Assembly: GCA_963649615.1 (NCBI GenBank)
Contig: CAVJIN010000005.1
Span: forward strand, 6,218-70,217
Length of the DNA stretch: 64,000 nucleotides
Reading direction: 5' to 3'
DNA from: UBA9732 sp963649615
GTDB taxonomy: Bacteria > Spirochaetota > Spirochaetia > Sphaerochaetales > Sphaerochaetaceae
Positions 25,588 through 34,419 of the stretch are shown piece after piece. The notes below the pieces were generated by a model. It had not been told where the DNA came from. It was given only the letters and a program-made list of their open reading frames with translations, and made no database searches. Every line of letters begins with the position of its first letter. The first letter of the stretch is position 1. A program made the translations under genes and the position numbers.

Positions 25588-26592
25588 ATGGAAATTAGGC
25601 TTGACAATCTTAAAAAAGAATACGGAGACATTCACGCAGTAAACGGCGTAAGCCTTAACATACCTTCTAACAAGATTTGTGGCATAATTGGTCGTTCCGG
25701 GGCAGGAAAAAGCACACTTGTAAGACTTATAAGCCTACTTGAAGCCCCAAATGAAGGAAAAATCTATTACAATAATGAAAGAGTAGATAATCTTCCTAAA
25801 AAAGACCTCATTCAAAGAAGAAGAAAAATTGGAATGATTTTTCAAAATTTTAACCTCTTTTCCTCTAGAACAGCAGGCCAAAATATAGCCTATCCAATGG
25901 AAATTTGTGGCTACGACAAAGCAAAAATCAAAGAAAGAGTAAATGAGCTACTTGGTGTAGTAGGACTTGTAGATAAGGAGAACGCACCAATTTCCACCTT
26001 AAGTGGAGGACAAAAGCAAAGAATCGCAATAGCCAGAGCCTTAGCATGTGGACCAGAAGTTCTCTTTTGCGACGAAGCTACCAGCGCACTTGATCCTCAA
26101 ACCACACGTTCAATACTAGAACTGATTAAAGACATCCAAAAACGCATGAATCTCACAGTAGTCATGATTACACACCAAATGGAAGTTGTTCGTGATGCCT
26201 GCGACGTTGTTGCAGTACTAGATGATGGCAAAATCGTAGAAGAAGGCACCGTAAAAGAGCTATTTGCCCACCCAAAAACAGACGTTTCCAAAGACTTTCT
26301 CTCCCATCTTTCCACAGTAGACACAGATCGCAGTTCCATGGTCTTTTGGTCTAACATCCCAGGACGCTTTACTTTACGCTTCAGAGATGGCAAGGCCGAT
26401 AGCCCTGTAATTTCTGAGCTTGCAAGAAAATATGGTGTTATATTTAACATTCGAGGTGGTGGCATACAACATGTTGGAGGAGAAGATTTTGGAACTCTCA
26501 TTTGCGATATAGCAGGAGAACCAGAATTAGTAGAAAAAACAATAGAAGAAATAAAAGCACAAGGAATTGTAGTTGAGGAGGCAAAAGCATGA
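25588..26592 (+). CDS. metN: Methionine ABC transporter ATPase MetN
   Basis: This 334-residue protein energises methionine import. It has Walker A GRSGAGKST, Q-loop FQNFNLF, signature LSGGQKQRIAIARAL, Walker B VLFCDEATSALDPQT and the switch His in VMITHQME. The C-terminal 90 residues form the NIL domain that binds methionine and gives trans-inhibition (FTLRFRDGKADSPVISELARKYGVIFNIRGGGIQ). No clear Shine-Dalgarno precedes the ATG. It overlaps metI by 4 bases. Confidence 0.95.
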   Translation: MEIRLDNLKKEYGDIHAVNGVSLNIPSNKICGIIGRSGAGKSTLVRLISLLEAPNEGKIYYNNERVDNLPKKDLIQRRRKIGMIFQNFNLFSSRTAGQNIAYPMEICGYDKAKIKERVNELLGVVGLVDKENAPISTLSGGQKQRIAIARALACGPEVLFCDEATSALDPQTTRSILELIKDIQKRMNLTVVMITHQMEVVRDACDVVAVLDDGKIVEEGTVKELFAHPKTDVSKDFLSHLSTVDTDRSSMVFWSNIPGRFTLRFRDGKADSPVISELARKYGVIFNIRGGGIQHVGGEDFGTLICDIAGEPELVEKTIEEIKAQGIVVEEAKA

Positions 26593-27254
26593 CACAAGCC
26601 ATATGGAGCCTCATTTTGCAATCCACAAAAGAATCATTAATTATGGTTTTCTTCTCTACAGTTTTCTCCGTATTACTAGGCTTACCACTTGGAATATTGC
26701 TCTGCGTATCACGGCCAGAAATTCAAGGAGGGTTAAGACCAAGACCAGTACTTTACAATATCCTAGATAAAATAGTTAACGTACTAAGGTCTTTTCCTTT
26801 TGTTATATTAATGGTGGTTTTATTTCCACTTTCAAGAATCTTGGTAGGAACAACAATTGGCACAAAAGCAACAATTGTTCCTTTATCAATTGTCGCAACA
26901 CCGTTTGTTGCAAGAGTGATTGAATCATCACTTAAGGAGGTGGATTCGGGGGTCGTTCAGGCCGCCCGCTCCATGGGATCAACAAATGGACAAATCATCT
27001 TTAAAGTTCTGATTCCTGAGGCACTACCTTCGCTGGTTTCAGATGTAACCCTAACCATAATTAACCTCATAGGTTATTCGGCTATGGCAGGAGCAATTGG
27101 TGGTGGTGGACTTGGAGATTTGGCAATTCGTTACGGATACCAAAGGTCAAGAACAGATGTATTAATAGTAGCAGTCTTAATCATTCTTGTGATGGTTGAA
27201 CTCATTCAGTTTATAGGAAATAAAATCAGTGCAAAGATAGCCTCAAAACGCTGA
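26589..27254 (+). CDS. metI: Methionine ABC transporter permease MetI
   Basis: This 221-residue permease has five hydrophobic segments. The EAA loop that contacts MetN is visible as QAARSMGSTNGQIIFKVLIPEALPSL. The family segment NVLRSFPFVILMVVLFPLSRILVGTTIG and the end IGYSAMAGAIGGGGLGDLAIRYGYQR are diagnostic. It lies in the metNIQ order. Confidence 0.96.
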   Translation: MTQAIWSLILQSTKESLIMVFFSTVFSVLLGLPLGILLCVSRPEIQGGLRPRPVLYNILDKIVNVLRSFPFVILMVVLFPLSRILVGTTIGTKATIVPLSIVATPFVARVIESSLKEVDSGVVQAARSMGSTNGQIIFKVLIPEALPSLVSDVTLTIINLIGYSAMAGAIGGGGLGDLAIRYGYQRSRTDVLIVAVLIILVMVELIQFIGNKISAKIASKR

Positions 27255-27327
27255 AAAACAAAAAAACAATAAACTTAATACAAAATTAGGACATTGTTAT
27301 AAAAACAACAATGCCAAGGAGTGTAAT

Positions 27328-28134
27328 ATGAAAAAAACAGTTTTAGTTATTCTTTTATGCCTTATTGCAACCTTTGTTTTTGCAAATGCAAGTTCAGAAA
27401 AAAAAGTAGATTCAAACACAATTCGTGTTGGAGCCACAGCAGTTCCACATGCAGAGATGCTCTCTCTCGTTGTTGATGACATGGCAGCTCTTGGCTACAA
27501 CCTCGTAATCACAGAGTTCACAGATTATATAACTCCAAACACAGCAGTTGAAGATGGCCAGCTAGATGCAAATTTCTTCCAGCATATCCCATACCTTGAA
27601 ACCTTCAATCAGGAACATGGAACCCATCTTGTAAACGCCGGTGGTATTCATATTGAACCTATGGCTCTTTATTCAAAGAAATACACTAAGCTTGAAGACA
27701 TTCCAGCAGGTGCAACAATTGCAATTCCAAATGACACCACCAATGAAGGAAGAGCTCTACTGCTTCTTGAATCTGCGGGCCTTATTGAGTTAGATGATGC
27801 AGCTGGCATTAGTGCAACTCCACTCGATATTACAAAAAACCCCAATAATTATAAATTTGTCGAGATTGAGGCAGCTTCCCTTCCAAGAACAATTGAAGAC
27901 GTAGATGCAGCAGTCATCAACGGAAACTATGCAATTCCTGCAGGTTTCAGTGCTCGTAATGACGGACTTATTGTAGAAGGAGCAGACAGCCCATACGTTA
28001 ACATTGTTGCAGTCAAGGAAGGAAATGAGAACAATGAGGCGGTTAAAGCCCTTGTCCAGTGCCTCCAAAGCAAAGAAGTAAAAGACTGGGTCAGTGAGAA
28101 CTATCCAAATGGCGAAGTTGTAGTAGTTTTCTAA
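27328..28134 (+). CDS. metQ: Methionine-binding protein MetQ (no evident lipobox)
   Basis: This 268-residue NlpA-family substrate-binding protein has the family blocks RVGATAVPHAEML, DYITPNTAVEDGQLDANFFQHIPYLE, GATIAIPNDTTNEGRALLLLE and DAAVINGNYAIPAG. The N-terminus MKKTVLVILLCLIATFVFANASS is a signal peptide, but the only Cys is residue 11 inside the hydrophobic core, so there is no usual lipobox; cleavage after FVFA looks likely. AAGGAG is upstream and a terminator follows. MetQ is normally a lipoprotein. Confidence 0.95.
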   Translation: MKKTVLVILLCLIATFVFANASSEKKVDSNTIRVGATAVPHAEMLSLVVDDMAALGYNLVITEFTDYITPNTAVEDGQLDANFFQHIPYLETFNQEHGTHLVNAGGIHIEPMALYSKKYTKLEDIPAGATIAIPNDTTNEGRALLLLESAGLIELDDAAGISATPLDITKNPNNYKFVEIEAASLPRTIEDVDAAVINGNYAIPAGFSARNDGLIVEGADSPYVNIVAVKEGNENNEAVKALVQCLQSKEVKDWVSENYPNGEVVVVF

Positions 28135-28155
28135 CAACATTTTTCTAGAAAACCA

Positions 28156-28187
28156 AAGGGGTCGCAAAAACGGCCCCTTTTTTATTT
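28156..28187 (+). terminator. Terminator after metQ
   Basis: AAAGGGG (28156-28162) pairs with CCCCTTT (28175-28181), with an inner CG/CG extension, followed by further T residues. Confidence 0.9.
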
Positions 28188-28271
28188 AAAATCCACAAAT
28201 AAATTAATTAGATACTAGACGTTGACCTTAATTTGTGATATTGCTCTATGGGTTTAAAGAAGAGTAAAAAA

Positions 28272-29591
28272 ATGAACGAATTATTATCTATAGCAATTGC
28301 TTTGGCTGCTGGCCTTTTAATGACAAGAATTTTTAAAAAGCTCCACCTAAATTTCCCTGATGTTACAGCTTTTCTCGTAGCTGGTCTTTGCATTGGACCT
28401 TATGGGCTTGGACAACTTGGAATTGAAGGACTAGGCTTTACATCTTTTGAAGCTGTTGATGCTGTAGACATAGTATCTAGCGTCGCATTGGGCTTTATTG
28501 CCTTTTCAATTGGAAATGAGTTTAAACTCTCCCACCTTGAAGGCACAGGAAAACAGGCAACTGTCATTGGAATTGTCCAAGCAATAACAGCAATGATAGT
28601 AGTAGACGTTGTCTTAGTTGCTGTTGTTTTGATTACAGATGGCAAAACTTTAAGTCTTCCTGCAGCAATTACTCTTGGTGCAATAGCTACAGCAACAGCC
28701 CCGGCCGCAACGTTAATGGTTGTAAAACAATATAAAGCAAAGGGAAAGTTAACAGACATTTTACTTCCAGTTGTTGCTCTAGATGACGCAGTAGGACTTG
28801 TAGCCTTTGCCCTTTCGTTTGGAATTGCACAAACTCTCATCACAAATACAGTTAGCATTGTTGCAATCATTGTTAATCCACTAATTGAGATTGTTGCATC
28901 GCTTCTTCTTGGCTCAATTATGGGCATAATTCTTACAAAACTAGAAGAACTTTTCTTCTCAAATTCAAACCGCCTTTCACTGACAATCTCATTTGTCTTG
29001 GTGACAATTGCAATATCTTCAATGAGCTTTAATATCGGGCCTGTGACAGTATCGTTTTCATCACTTTTGGTCTGCATGATGTTGGGTACAATGCTTTGCA
29101 ATCTCTGCCCTCGTTCAGGCGATATCATGGCACGAGCAGACAAGTGGACTGCCCCGCTATTTGCCCTCTTCTTCGTCATCAGTGGTGCAGACTTCAATCT
29201 AAGCGTTTTCAAAAACCCAATCGTCATACTCATTGGAGTTCTCTACATTCTCGCTCGCTCCGCCGGAAAGTACTTTGGTGCACGTGAAAGCGCCAAGGCC
29301 ACCGGTTGCGACAACAACGTAGTCAAATACCTAGGCTACACCCTTCTTCCCCAAGCTGGGGTAGCCCTTGGCATGTGTATCCAAGCAGAGGCCTTAGGTG
29401 CAAATGATGGCCTACTTATCAGAAATATCGTGCTTTTTTCTGTGTTCATCTACGAGATTGCAGGCCCAATGATTACCAAGTGGGCTCTCACCAAGTCAGG
29501 CGACATCCAGGTCATGCCACAAGAAAAATCCACGCACGACCGTTTCAACATGCCAAAAGCGCATCGCAAGGCCCATCCCCAATCCCGATAA
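28272..29591 (+). CDS. Cation/proton antiporter (CPA2-like)
   Basis: This 439-residue protein has about twelve hydrophobic segments and the Kef/NapA-like pattern: DVTAFLVAGLCIGPYGLG, VALGFIAFSIGNEF, ATATAPAATLMVVKQYKAKG and the charged LDDAVGLVAFALSFGI, where the Asp pair would carry ions. There is no C-terminal RCK domain. An ATG eight codons upstream at 28248 lies within the -10 region of a weak promoter (TTGACC at 28222), so the ATG at 28272 was preferred. Ion specificity (Na+ or K+) cannot be told. Confidence 0.8.
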   Translation: MNELLSIAIALAAGLLMTRIFKKLHLNFPDVTAFLVAGLCIGPYGLGQLGIEGLGFTSFEAVDAVDIVSSVALGFIAFSIGNEFKLSHLEGTGKQATVIGIVQAITAMIVVDVVLVAVVLITDGKTLSLPAAITLGAIATATAPAATLMVVKQYKAKGKLTDILLPVVALDDAVGLVAFALSFGIAQTLITNTVSIVAIIVNPLIEIVASLLLGSIMGIILTKLEELFFSNSNRLSLTISFVLVTIAISSMSFNIGPVTVSFSSLLVCMMLGTMLCNLCPRSGDIMARADKWTAPLFALFFVISGADFNLSVFKNPIVILIGVLYILARSAGKYFGARESAKATGCDNNVVKYLGYTLLPQAGVALGMCIQAEALGANDGLLIRNIVLFSVFIYEIAGPMITKWALTKSGDIQVMPQEKSTHDRFNMPKAHRKAHPQSR

Positions 29592-29630
29592 TTTTAGCCT
29601 TCTGTGATGCTAGGTGCTTAATCTACTGGA

Positions 29631-29751
29631 AAGTAATAAAAAAGCCTATTTTCTGCTTTTTTCATTTAAAAAATTAATGAAAACATCAATTTTTCCACTT
29701 TTTCATTAACTTTTTACANNGCAGTAATGCAATCAAAGCTCAAGAATTTAG
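29631..29751 (+). repeat. Dispersed AT-hairpin element, copy R1 (contains an N gap)
   Basis: It aligns with 31854-31973: both start AAGTAATRAAAA, carry TTCTGCTYTTTTCATT, then TAATGAAAA and ACTTTTTCATTRA, and end GCA...CAAAG-YCAAGAATT. Two internal hairpins pair TAATGAAAA with TTTTCATTA. The last bases include the stop codon of the minus-strand gene at 29748. Two N residues at 29719-29720 interrupt it. Confidence 0.7.
29719..29720. other. Assembly gap (2 N)
   Basis: Two unresolved bases lie inside repeat copy R1, consistent with assembly trouble in the repeat. True missing length is unknown. Confidence 0.95.
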
Positions 29752-31262
29752 AAATTGCGCATGTTGGTGGAGGGAAACTTTGGCTCGCTAGTCACATTAA
29801 TTCCAAGTTTTCTGAGCCCTGAAGAATCACCTGCAGAGGGAATGTGGCTCATGTGAGACTCACAGCCACATAGTAATGGAAGTTTGTCTAGTGCTTTTTT
29901 TGCATCATCATTAATTGCGGCACTCATTGCAAGACAAATAAGAGTTTCATCAAGGTTGAGACTAATACCACGACCTTTAAGAACATCACGCTTCATGGTA
30001 GTGACGGAATCTACAACTTGATGGGGAATAAGTTCAACTGATTTATCTATTCCAGCAAGAACTTTTAAAGAATTAAGAACTAGTGCACTTGAAGCATGCA
30101 TGAAGGAGGAGTTATGGCCTGTGACAAATGTGCCGTCACTAAGCTGAATTGCAGCAGCACAAGTAATTCCATATTTACCTTTGCCTCTAGCAATGGCATC
30201 TTCAAGAGCTTTTTGCGCAACAGGTACAGTATACCGGTCTTCACACTTAAGACCCACCCTATCCATGATGGATGCACAGCGAGCAACGGTTTCTTTTGAA
30301 CCAATGCCTTGAGCATATTCACAGGCAGACCGATAATATCGGCGTATAATTTCTTGGTTGGCGGCCTCACGCACGACTGCATCATCACAGATACCAAAGC
30401 CTAGACGGTTTACGCCCATATCGGTTGGGGAATTATAATCAAGTGAGCCACCAGTTATCTTGTTGAGAATGCGCTTTAGGAGGGGAAAAGCCTCCATGTC
30501 GCGGTTATAGTTGACTGCAATTGAGCCAGTAGATGACACGTAAAAGTGGTCAATCTGGTTGAAATCACCAATGTCGGCTGTGGCGGCCTCGTAGGCTATG
30601 TTGACTGGATGATCAATAGGAAGATTCCAAATTGGGAAAGATTCAAACTTGGCATAACCGCTTTTGCGATTGTTTTTGTAATCGTGGTACATTTGAGATA
30701 GGCAGGTACCAAGTTTTCCACTACCTGGACCAGGAGCAGTAACCATGACAACAGGCTTATCGGTGGGAATGTATGGGTTGGCTCCATAGCCCTCGTCACT
30801 TACAACAAGGTCAACATTTTCTGGATAACCCATAATTTCTTTATGAAAGTAAACGTTAACCCCACGGCGTTGAAGCATGTCTGCAAAGTTTTTTGCACTA
30901 GATTCCCCTTTGTAACGGGTAATGACAACTTTATTGGCCTTAATGCCCCAAGAGGCAAAATCATCAATCATTTTAAAGACGTCCGTATCGTATGAGATAC
31001 CAAAGTCAGAACGCATCTTTCTATGCTCAATATCGCCAGAATGGATGCAAATGATAACGTCAAGTTTGTCCCTGAAAGAGTGAAAAACCTTCATTTTATC
31101 ATCAATATCAAAACCAGGAAGAACCCTGGCAGCATGGTAGTCAAAAAGAAGTTTTCCACCACATTCAAGATAGAGTTTACCATCTACCTTTTTCATTCTT
31201 TCAAGAATATACTGATTCTGCTCTCTTAAATATTTAGCATTATCAAAACCAATTTTACCCAT
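29748..31262 (-). CDS. DUF1846 family protein
   Basis: This 504-residue protein matches DUF1846, a widely conserved family with known folds but no settled function. The start MGKIGFDNAKYLREQNQYILERM and ECGGKLLFDYHAARVLPGFD, followed by VVMVTAPGPGSGKLGTCLSQMYHD with a P-loop-like GPGSGK, are typical. The ATG at 31262 has AGGA eight bases upstream; an ATG three codons earlier overlaps the stop of the DJ-1 gene but has no site. It is probably co-transcribed with the DJ-1 gene. Confidence 0.88.
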   Translation of the reverse strand: MGKIGFDNAKYLREQNQYILERMKKVDGKLYLECGGKLLFDYHAARVLPGFDIDDKMKVFHSFRDKLDVIICIHSGDIEHRKMRSDFGISYDTDVFKMIDDFASWGIKANKVVITRYKGESSAKNFADMLQRRGVNVYFHKEIMGYPENVDLVVSDEGYGANPYIPTDKPVVMVTAPGPGSGKLGTCLSQMYHDYKNNRKSGYAKFESFPIWNLPIDHPVNIAYEAATADIGDFNQIDHFYVSSTGSIAVNYNRDMEAFPLLKRILNKITGGSLDYNSPTDMGVNRLGFGICDDAVVREAANQEIIRRYYRSACEYAQGIGSKETVARCASIMDRVGLKCEDRYTVPVAQKALEDAIARGKGKYGITCAAAIQLSDGTFVTGHNSSFMHASSALVLNSLKVLAGIDKSVELIPHQVVDSVTTMKRDVLKGRGISLNLDETLICLAMSAAINDDAKKALDKLPLLCGCESHMSHIPSAGDSSGLRKLGINVTSEPKFPSTNMRNF

Positions 31263-31267
31263 ACAAT

Positions 31268-31825
31268 TCATCCTAATTTGGAAATATAAATCATATCATG
31301 TTTAAGTTTTTTAACTATTTCAGATCCAAGAAGTTCTTCTAATATCATAAAAGAGAAATCTGATGCACAGCCTGGACCAGAAGCTGTTATCACATGATCG
31401 TCTTGTACAACAACATAGCCATTAGCAAAACTAGTTGTTGGAGCATAAGATTCCATACCAGGATAGCAAACAGCAACCCTTGCCTCTAAAAGACCAAGAG
31501 GAGCAAGGACAACAGCTGGACTTGCGCAAATGGCACAAACAAGTCCTTCTTTGTTTACTTCATAAATAAGTTTCTGAACCACTTTACTTTTTATTAAATT
31601 TAAAGCTCCTGGCATTCCGCCAGGGAGAACAATGCAGGAGTATTTTTCGTTTGCATCAGAAACTTCAATATCACATGTTACAGAAATCCCATGAGAGCCA
31701 GTAATTAAAGTACTTCCAACACCTGCTACTGTAACTTCAAGACCTGCGCGTCTAAAAATATCAATTGGAGTGATGGCTTCAATTTCTTCAAAACCATTTG
31801 CCAAAACAACAACTACTTTTTTCAT
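31268..31825 (-). CDS. DJ-1/PfpI family protein
   Basis: This 185-residue protein has the DJ-1 pattern: MKKVVVVLANGFEEIEAITPIDIFRRAGLEVTVAG with the conserved Glu, VLPGGMPGALNL, and the nucleophile-elbow Cys in LVCAICASPAVVLA. Ending TASGPGCASDFSFMILEEL is typical. Family roles include glyoxalase/deglycase-like and thiazole-kinase-associated proteins; the role here is unknown. A GGGGGA lies upstream of the ATG at 31825. Confidence 0.9.
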   Translation of the reverse strand: MKKVVVVLANGFEEIEAITPIDIFRRAGLEVTVAGVGSTLITGSHGISVTCDIEVSDANEKYSCIVLPGGMPGALNLIKSKVVQKLIYEVNKEGLVCAICASPAVVLAPLGLLEARVAVCYPGMESYAPTTSFANGYVVVQDDHVITASGPGCASDFSFMILEELLGSEIVKKLKHDMIYISKLG

Positions 31826-31853
31826 ACAATCCCCCAAGGCCTAATCCTATAAA

Positions 31854-31973
31854 AAGTAATGAAAACTCGCAAATTCTGCTCTTTTCATTAAAAAAAGTAA
31901 TGAAAAAGCTAATTTTTCAACTTTTTCATTGAATTTACAGCAGAAAAAAAATGCACCCAAAGACCAAGAATAG
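31854..31973 (+). repeat. Dispersed AT-hairpin element, copy R2
   Basis: Homologous to R1 in the same orientation. The first hairpin pairs TAATGAAAA (31858-) with TTTTCATTA (about 31882-31890); the second pairs TAATGAAAAA with TTTTTCATT (about 31921-31930). ATGCACCCAAAGACCAAGAA (31951-31970) follows, a motif repeated at 32059. Confidence 0.75.
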
Positions 31974-32010
31974 ATTCGCCGGTATTTGGGATGCAGTACA
32001 AGAAGCAAAT

Positions 32011-32082
32011 CATGGGACAGTGCTCTGCTGCACGGCCCATGATGTAGCGACGCAGTAATGCACCCAAAGACCTAGAATTCAG
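32011..32082 (+). repeat. Element right end: hairpin and repeated motif
   Basis: CATGGG (32011-32016) / CCCATG (32036-32041) with inner GTGC/GCAC forms a hairpin. The following GCAGTAATGCACCCAAAGAC ends in the TAG stop of asnS. The block from 32032 is the one found inverted at 25421; its last 20 bases repeat 31951-31970 with one change. Confidence 0.7.
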
Positions 32083-33454
32083 CTTGTTTGGCGGCACGAG
32101 GATAAGGAATCACATCTCTAATATTCTGCATCCCTGTCACATATTGAACAGCCCTGTCAAATCCAAGGCCAAAACCAGAATGTGGAACGGTGCCATACTT
32201 TCTTAAATCTAAATACCACCAATAATCTTCTTCTCTAAGTCCTAATTCAGCCATTCTGGCTCTTAGAACATCGTATCTGTATTCTCTTTCACTTCCACCA
32301 ATGATTTCACCAAGACGTGGGGCAAGAACGTCCATAGCCCTAACGGTTTTGCCGTCTTCGTTTAGTTTCATGTAGAAACTCTTAATTTCTTTTGGATAAT
32401 CTGTGACAATGACAGGACATTTGCAAATTTCTTCCGTTAGGAATCTTTCATGCTCGGTTTGAAGGTCACAACCCCAGTAAGGCTTGAATTCAAATTTATC
32501 GGCATACTTTTCAAGCTCTTTAACAGCATCGGTGTATGTGAGGTGTGCAAATGGGCTTTCTACAACGTGGCGAATAGTGTCCTTGACGCCGGGCTCAATA
32601 AACTTGGAGAAGAAGTCCATGTCTTCGTCGCATTCTTCTAGAACGTAGCTGAAGACAGATTTGAGGAAGCTTTCTGCAATCTCCATATCGCCTTCAAGGG
32701 TGCAAAAGGACATCTCCGGCTCAACCATCCAGAACTCGGCCAAGTGACGCTTGGTGTTGGAGTTTTCTGCACGGAAGGTAGGACCAAAAGTGTAGATATT
32801 GCGCAGTGCAGTGGCATAAGTCTCGCCTTCAAGCTGACCGCTAACGGTGAGGCTGGTGTGCTTTCCAAAGAAGTCTTTTGAATAATCAATATCGCCATTC
32901 TCTAAGAGAGGAGGATTTTTCATGTCTAAGGTTGTTACTTGGAACATTTGGCCTGCTCCTTCACAATCACTTGCAGTAATTAGTGGAGTATGAACATAGT
33001 AGAAATCGTTCTCTTGGAAGAACTTATGAACGGCAAAAGCCATTTTACTTCTTACTCTTGCTACGGCACCAATTGTGTTGGTTCTAGCTCTAAGATGCGC
33101 AATGTCACGAAGGTATTCAAGAGTATGTCTCTTCTTTTGAAGAGGATAGTCGGCAGGAGCTTCACCTATTAGTTTAATTGAAGTAGCCTTCAGTTCTACA
33201 GCTTGGTCACCACCTTCAGAGGCAACAATTTGACCTTCACAGACAACAGAGCATCCGGTTGAAAGGGAATTGAGGAGATTATTATCAAAAACAGCTTTAT
33301 CTGCAACGACTTGAAGCCCCTTGAGGCAAGTTCCGTCGTTAACTTCAATGAAACAGACATTTTTGCTGTCTCTTTTGGTTCTGACCCAACCTTCTGCTAC
33401 AACAGGAGTAGGTCCTGGCTGCATAGCTTTCAATTTTTTGATAACTGTTTGCAT
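32072..33454 (-). CDS. asnS: Asparaginyl-tRNA synthetase
   Basis: This 460-residue class IIb synthetase begins with an OB-fold anticodon-binding domain (VVAEGWVRTKRDSKNVCFIEVNDGT). Motif 2 appears as TFGPTFRAENSNTKRHLAEFWMVEPEM and motif 3 as GFGLGFDRAVQYVTGMQNIRDVIPYPR. The ending RDVIPYPR and the SNTKRHL form identify Asn rather than Asp specificity. AAAGGAG precedes the ATG at 33454; upstream in-frame codons are not supported. Confidence 0.97.
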   Translation of the reverse strand: MQTVIKKLKAMQPGPTPVVAEGWVRTKRDSKNVCFIEVNDGTCLKGLQVVADKAVFDNNLLNSLSTGCSVVCEGQIVASEGGDQAVELKATSIKLIGEAPADYPLQKKRHTLEYLRDIAHLRARTNTIGAVARVRSKMAFAVHKFFQENDFYYVHTPLITASDCEGAGQMFQVTTLDMKNPPLLENGDIDYSKDFFGKHTSLTVSGQLEGETYATALRNIYTFGPTFRAENSNTKRHLAEFWMVEPEMSFCTLEGDMEIAESFLKSVFSYVLEECDEDMDFFSKFIEPGVKDTIRHVVESPFAHLTYTDAVKELEKYADKFEFKPYWGCDLQTEHERFLTEEICKCPVIVTDYPKEIKSFYMKLNEDGKTVRAMDVLAPRLGEIIGGSEREYRYDVLRARMAELGLREEDYWWYLDLRKYGTVPHSGFGLGFDRAVQYVTGMQNIRDVIPYPRAAKQAEF

Positions 33455-33563
33455 ACTATAATCTCCTTTTATAACGAGTTTATAATGAGTTTTTTGCAAA
33501 ATCCCTATAAATTCCCATGAATTCAGATATTAAAAACCCAATTAGTATTAGTCAAGTAAGTAA

Positions 33564-34328
33564 TCAAGTAAGTTGGCCACTGTATTGGACACCGCGCTGG
33601 CAAACCTGAGCATTGAAAGGACTCATCACAGAGGCCACTCGTTGCACCGTGTTATTGCTATCCGATACATGTATTAAATACACCGGTGTATGAGATTTTT
33701 CATATCCACAAGAAGTCAAAAATTCTTTAGCTTGATCATTGGAAAGATGGCCACGCTCCCCTGCAATTCTTTTTTTCAAGTAGATTGGATACGGACCCGT
33801 ACGCAACATCTCAGCATCATAGTTAGATTCAAGAAACAACAAGTCTGCATCTTTTGCCTGACTTTGCATCTCCTCTGTATAACAACCAGTGTCAGTAATC
33901 AGAACTATTTTCTTATCTTCACAAGAAATAACATACCCAACACTACCTGCACTATCATGACTCGAATAAAACGAATTTACACAAAAAGGGCCAATCTCAA
34001 AGCTTGTTCCAGGCACAAATGACATCTTACAAGATGGAGGTAACCCCATTTTGTCATATTCCACGTGAGCATAACGTAACACATTTTCGCTAACATAAAC
34101 CGGCCTACCTGTCTTTCTTGCAAACACGGCCGCACCGCTATTGTGGTCTGGATGCATATGAGTTAGAAGTAATGCCTCCACACAAGATAGCTGCATGCCA
34201 GTTTCAGACATGCGTGTCTCAATTTTGCGTAGCGAGTAGCCAGCGTCCACCATAATAGCATGCGAACCACACAAGAACACATAACTGTTCCCACAGCTAC
34301 CACTTCCAAGAACGCTAAATCTAATCAC
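33564..34328 (-). CDS. Metallo-beta-lactamase-fold hydrolase (YycJ/WalJ-like)
   Basis: This 254-residue protein has FSVLGSGSCGNSYVF at the start and the metal motif LLLTHMHPDHNSG (HxHxDH), with LITDTGCY, FLESNYD and RGHLSNDQAKEF further on. The order matches the YycJ/WalJ group, thought to be double-strand exonucleases or related nucleases. GTG at 34328 was chosen as start because AGAGGGG precedes it. Confidence 0.85.
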   Translation of the reverse strand: MIRFSVLGSGSCGNSYVFLCGSHAIMVDAGYSLRKIETRMSETGMQLSCVEALLLTHMHPDHNSGAAVFARKTGRPVYVSENVLRYAHVEYDKMGLPPSCKMSFVPGTSFEIGPFCVNSFYSSHDSAGSVGYVISCEDKKIVLITDTGCYTEEMQSQAKDADLLFLESNYDAEMLRTGPYPIYLKKRIAGERGHLSNDQAKEFLTSCGYEKSHTPVYLIHVSDSNNTVQRVASVMSPFNAQVCQRGVQYSGQLT

Positions 34329-34388
34329 TATGCCCCTCTTAGCCCGATTTTTTTGCAATCATATCTAGAGAAAATCCTCTATATAGCA

Positions 34389-34416
34389 AAAAATCCTTGG
34401 CGAACCAAGGATTTTT
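34389..34416 (-). terminator. Strong terminator after tRNA-Met
   Basis: AAAAATCCTTGG / CCAAGGATTTTT with a 4-base loop that reads TTCG on the minus strand. It directly follows tRNA-Met on that strand and looks bidirectional. Confidence 0.9.
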
Positions 34417-34419
34417 ATT

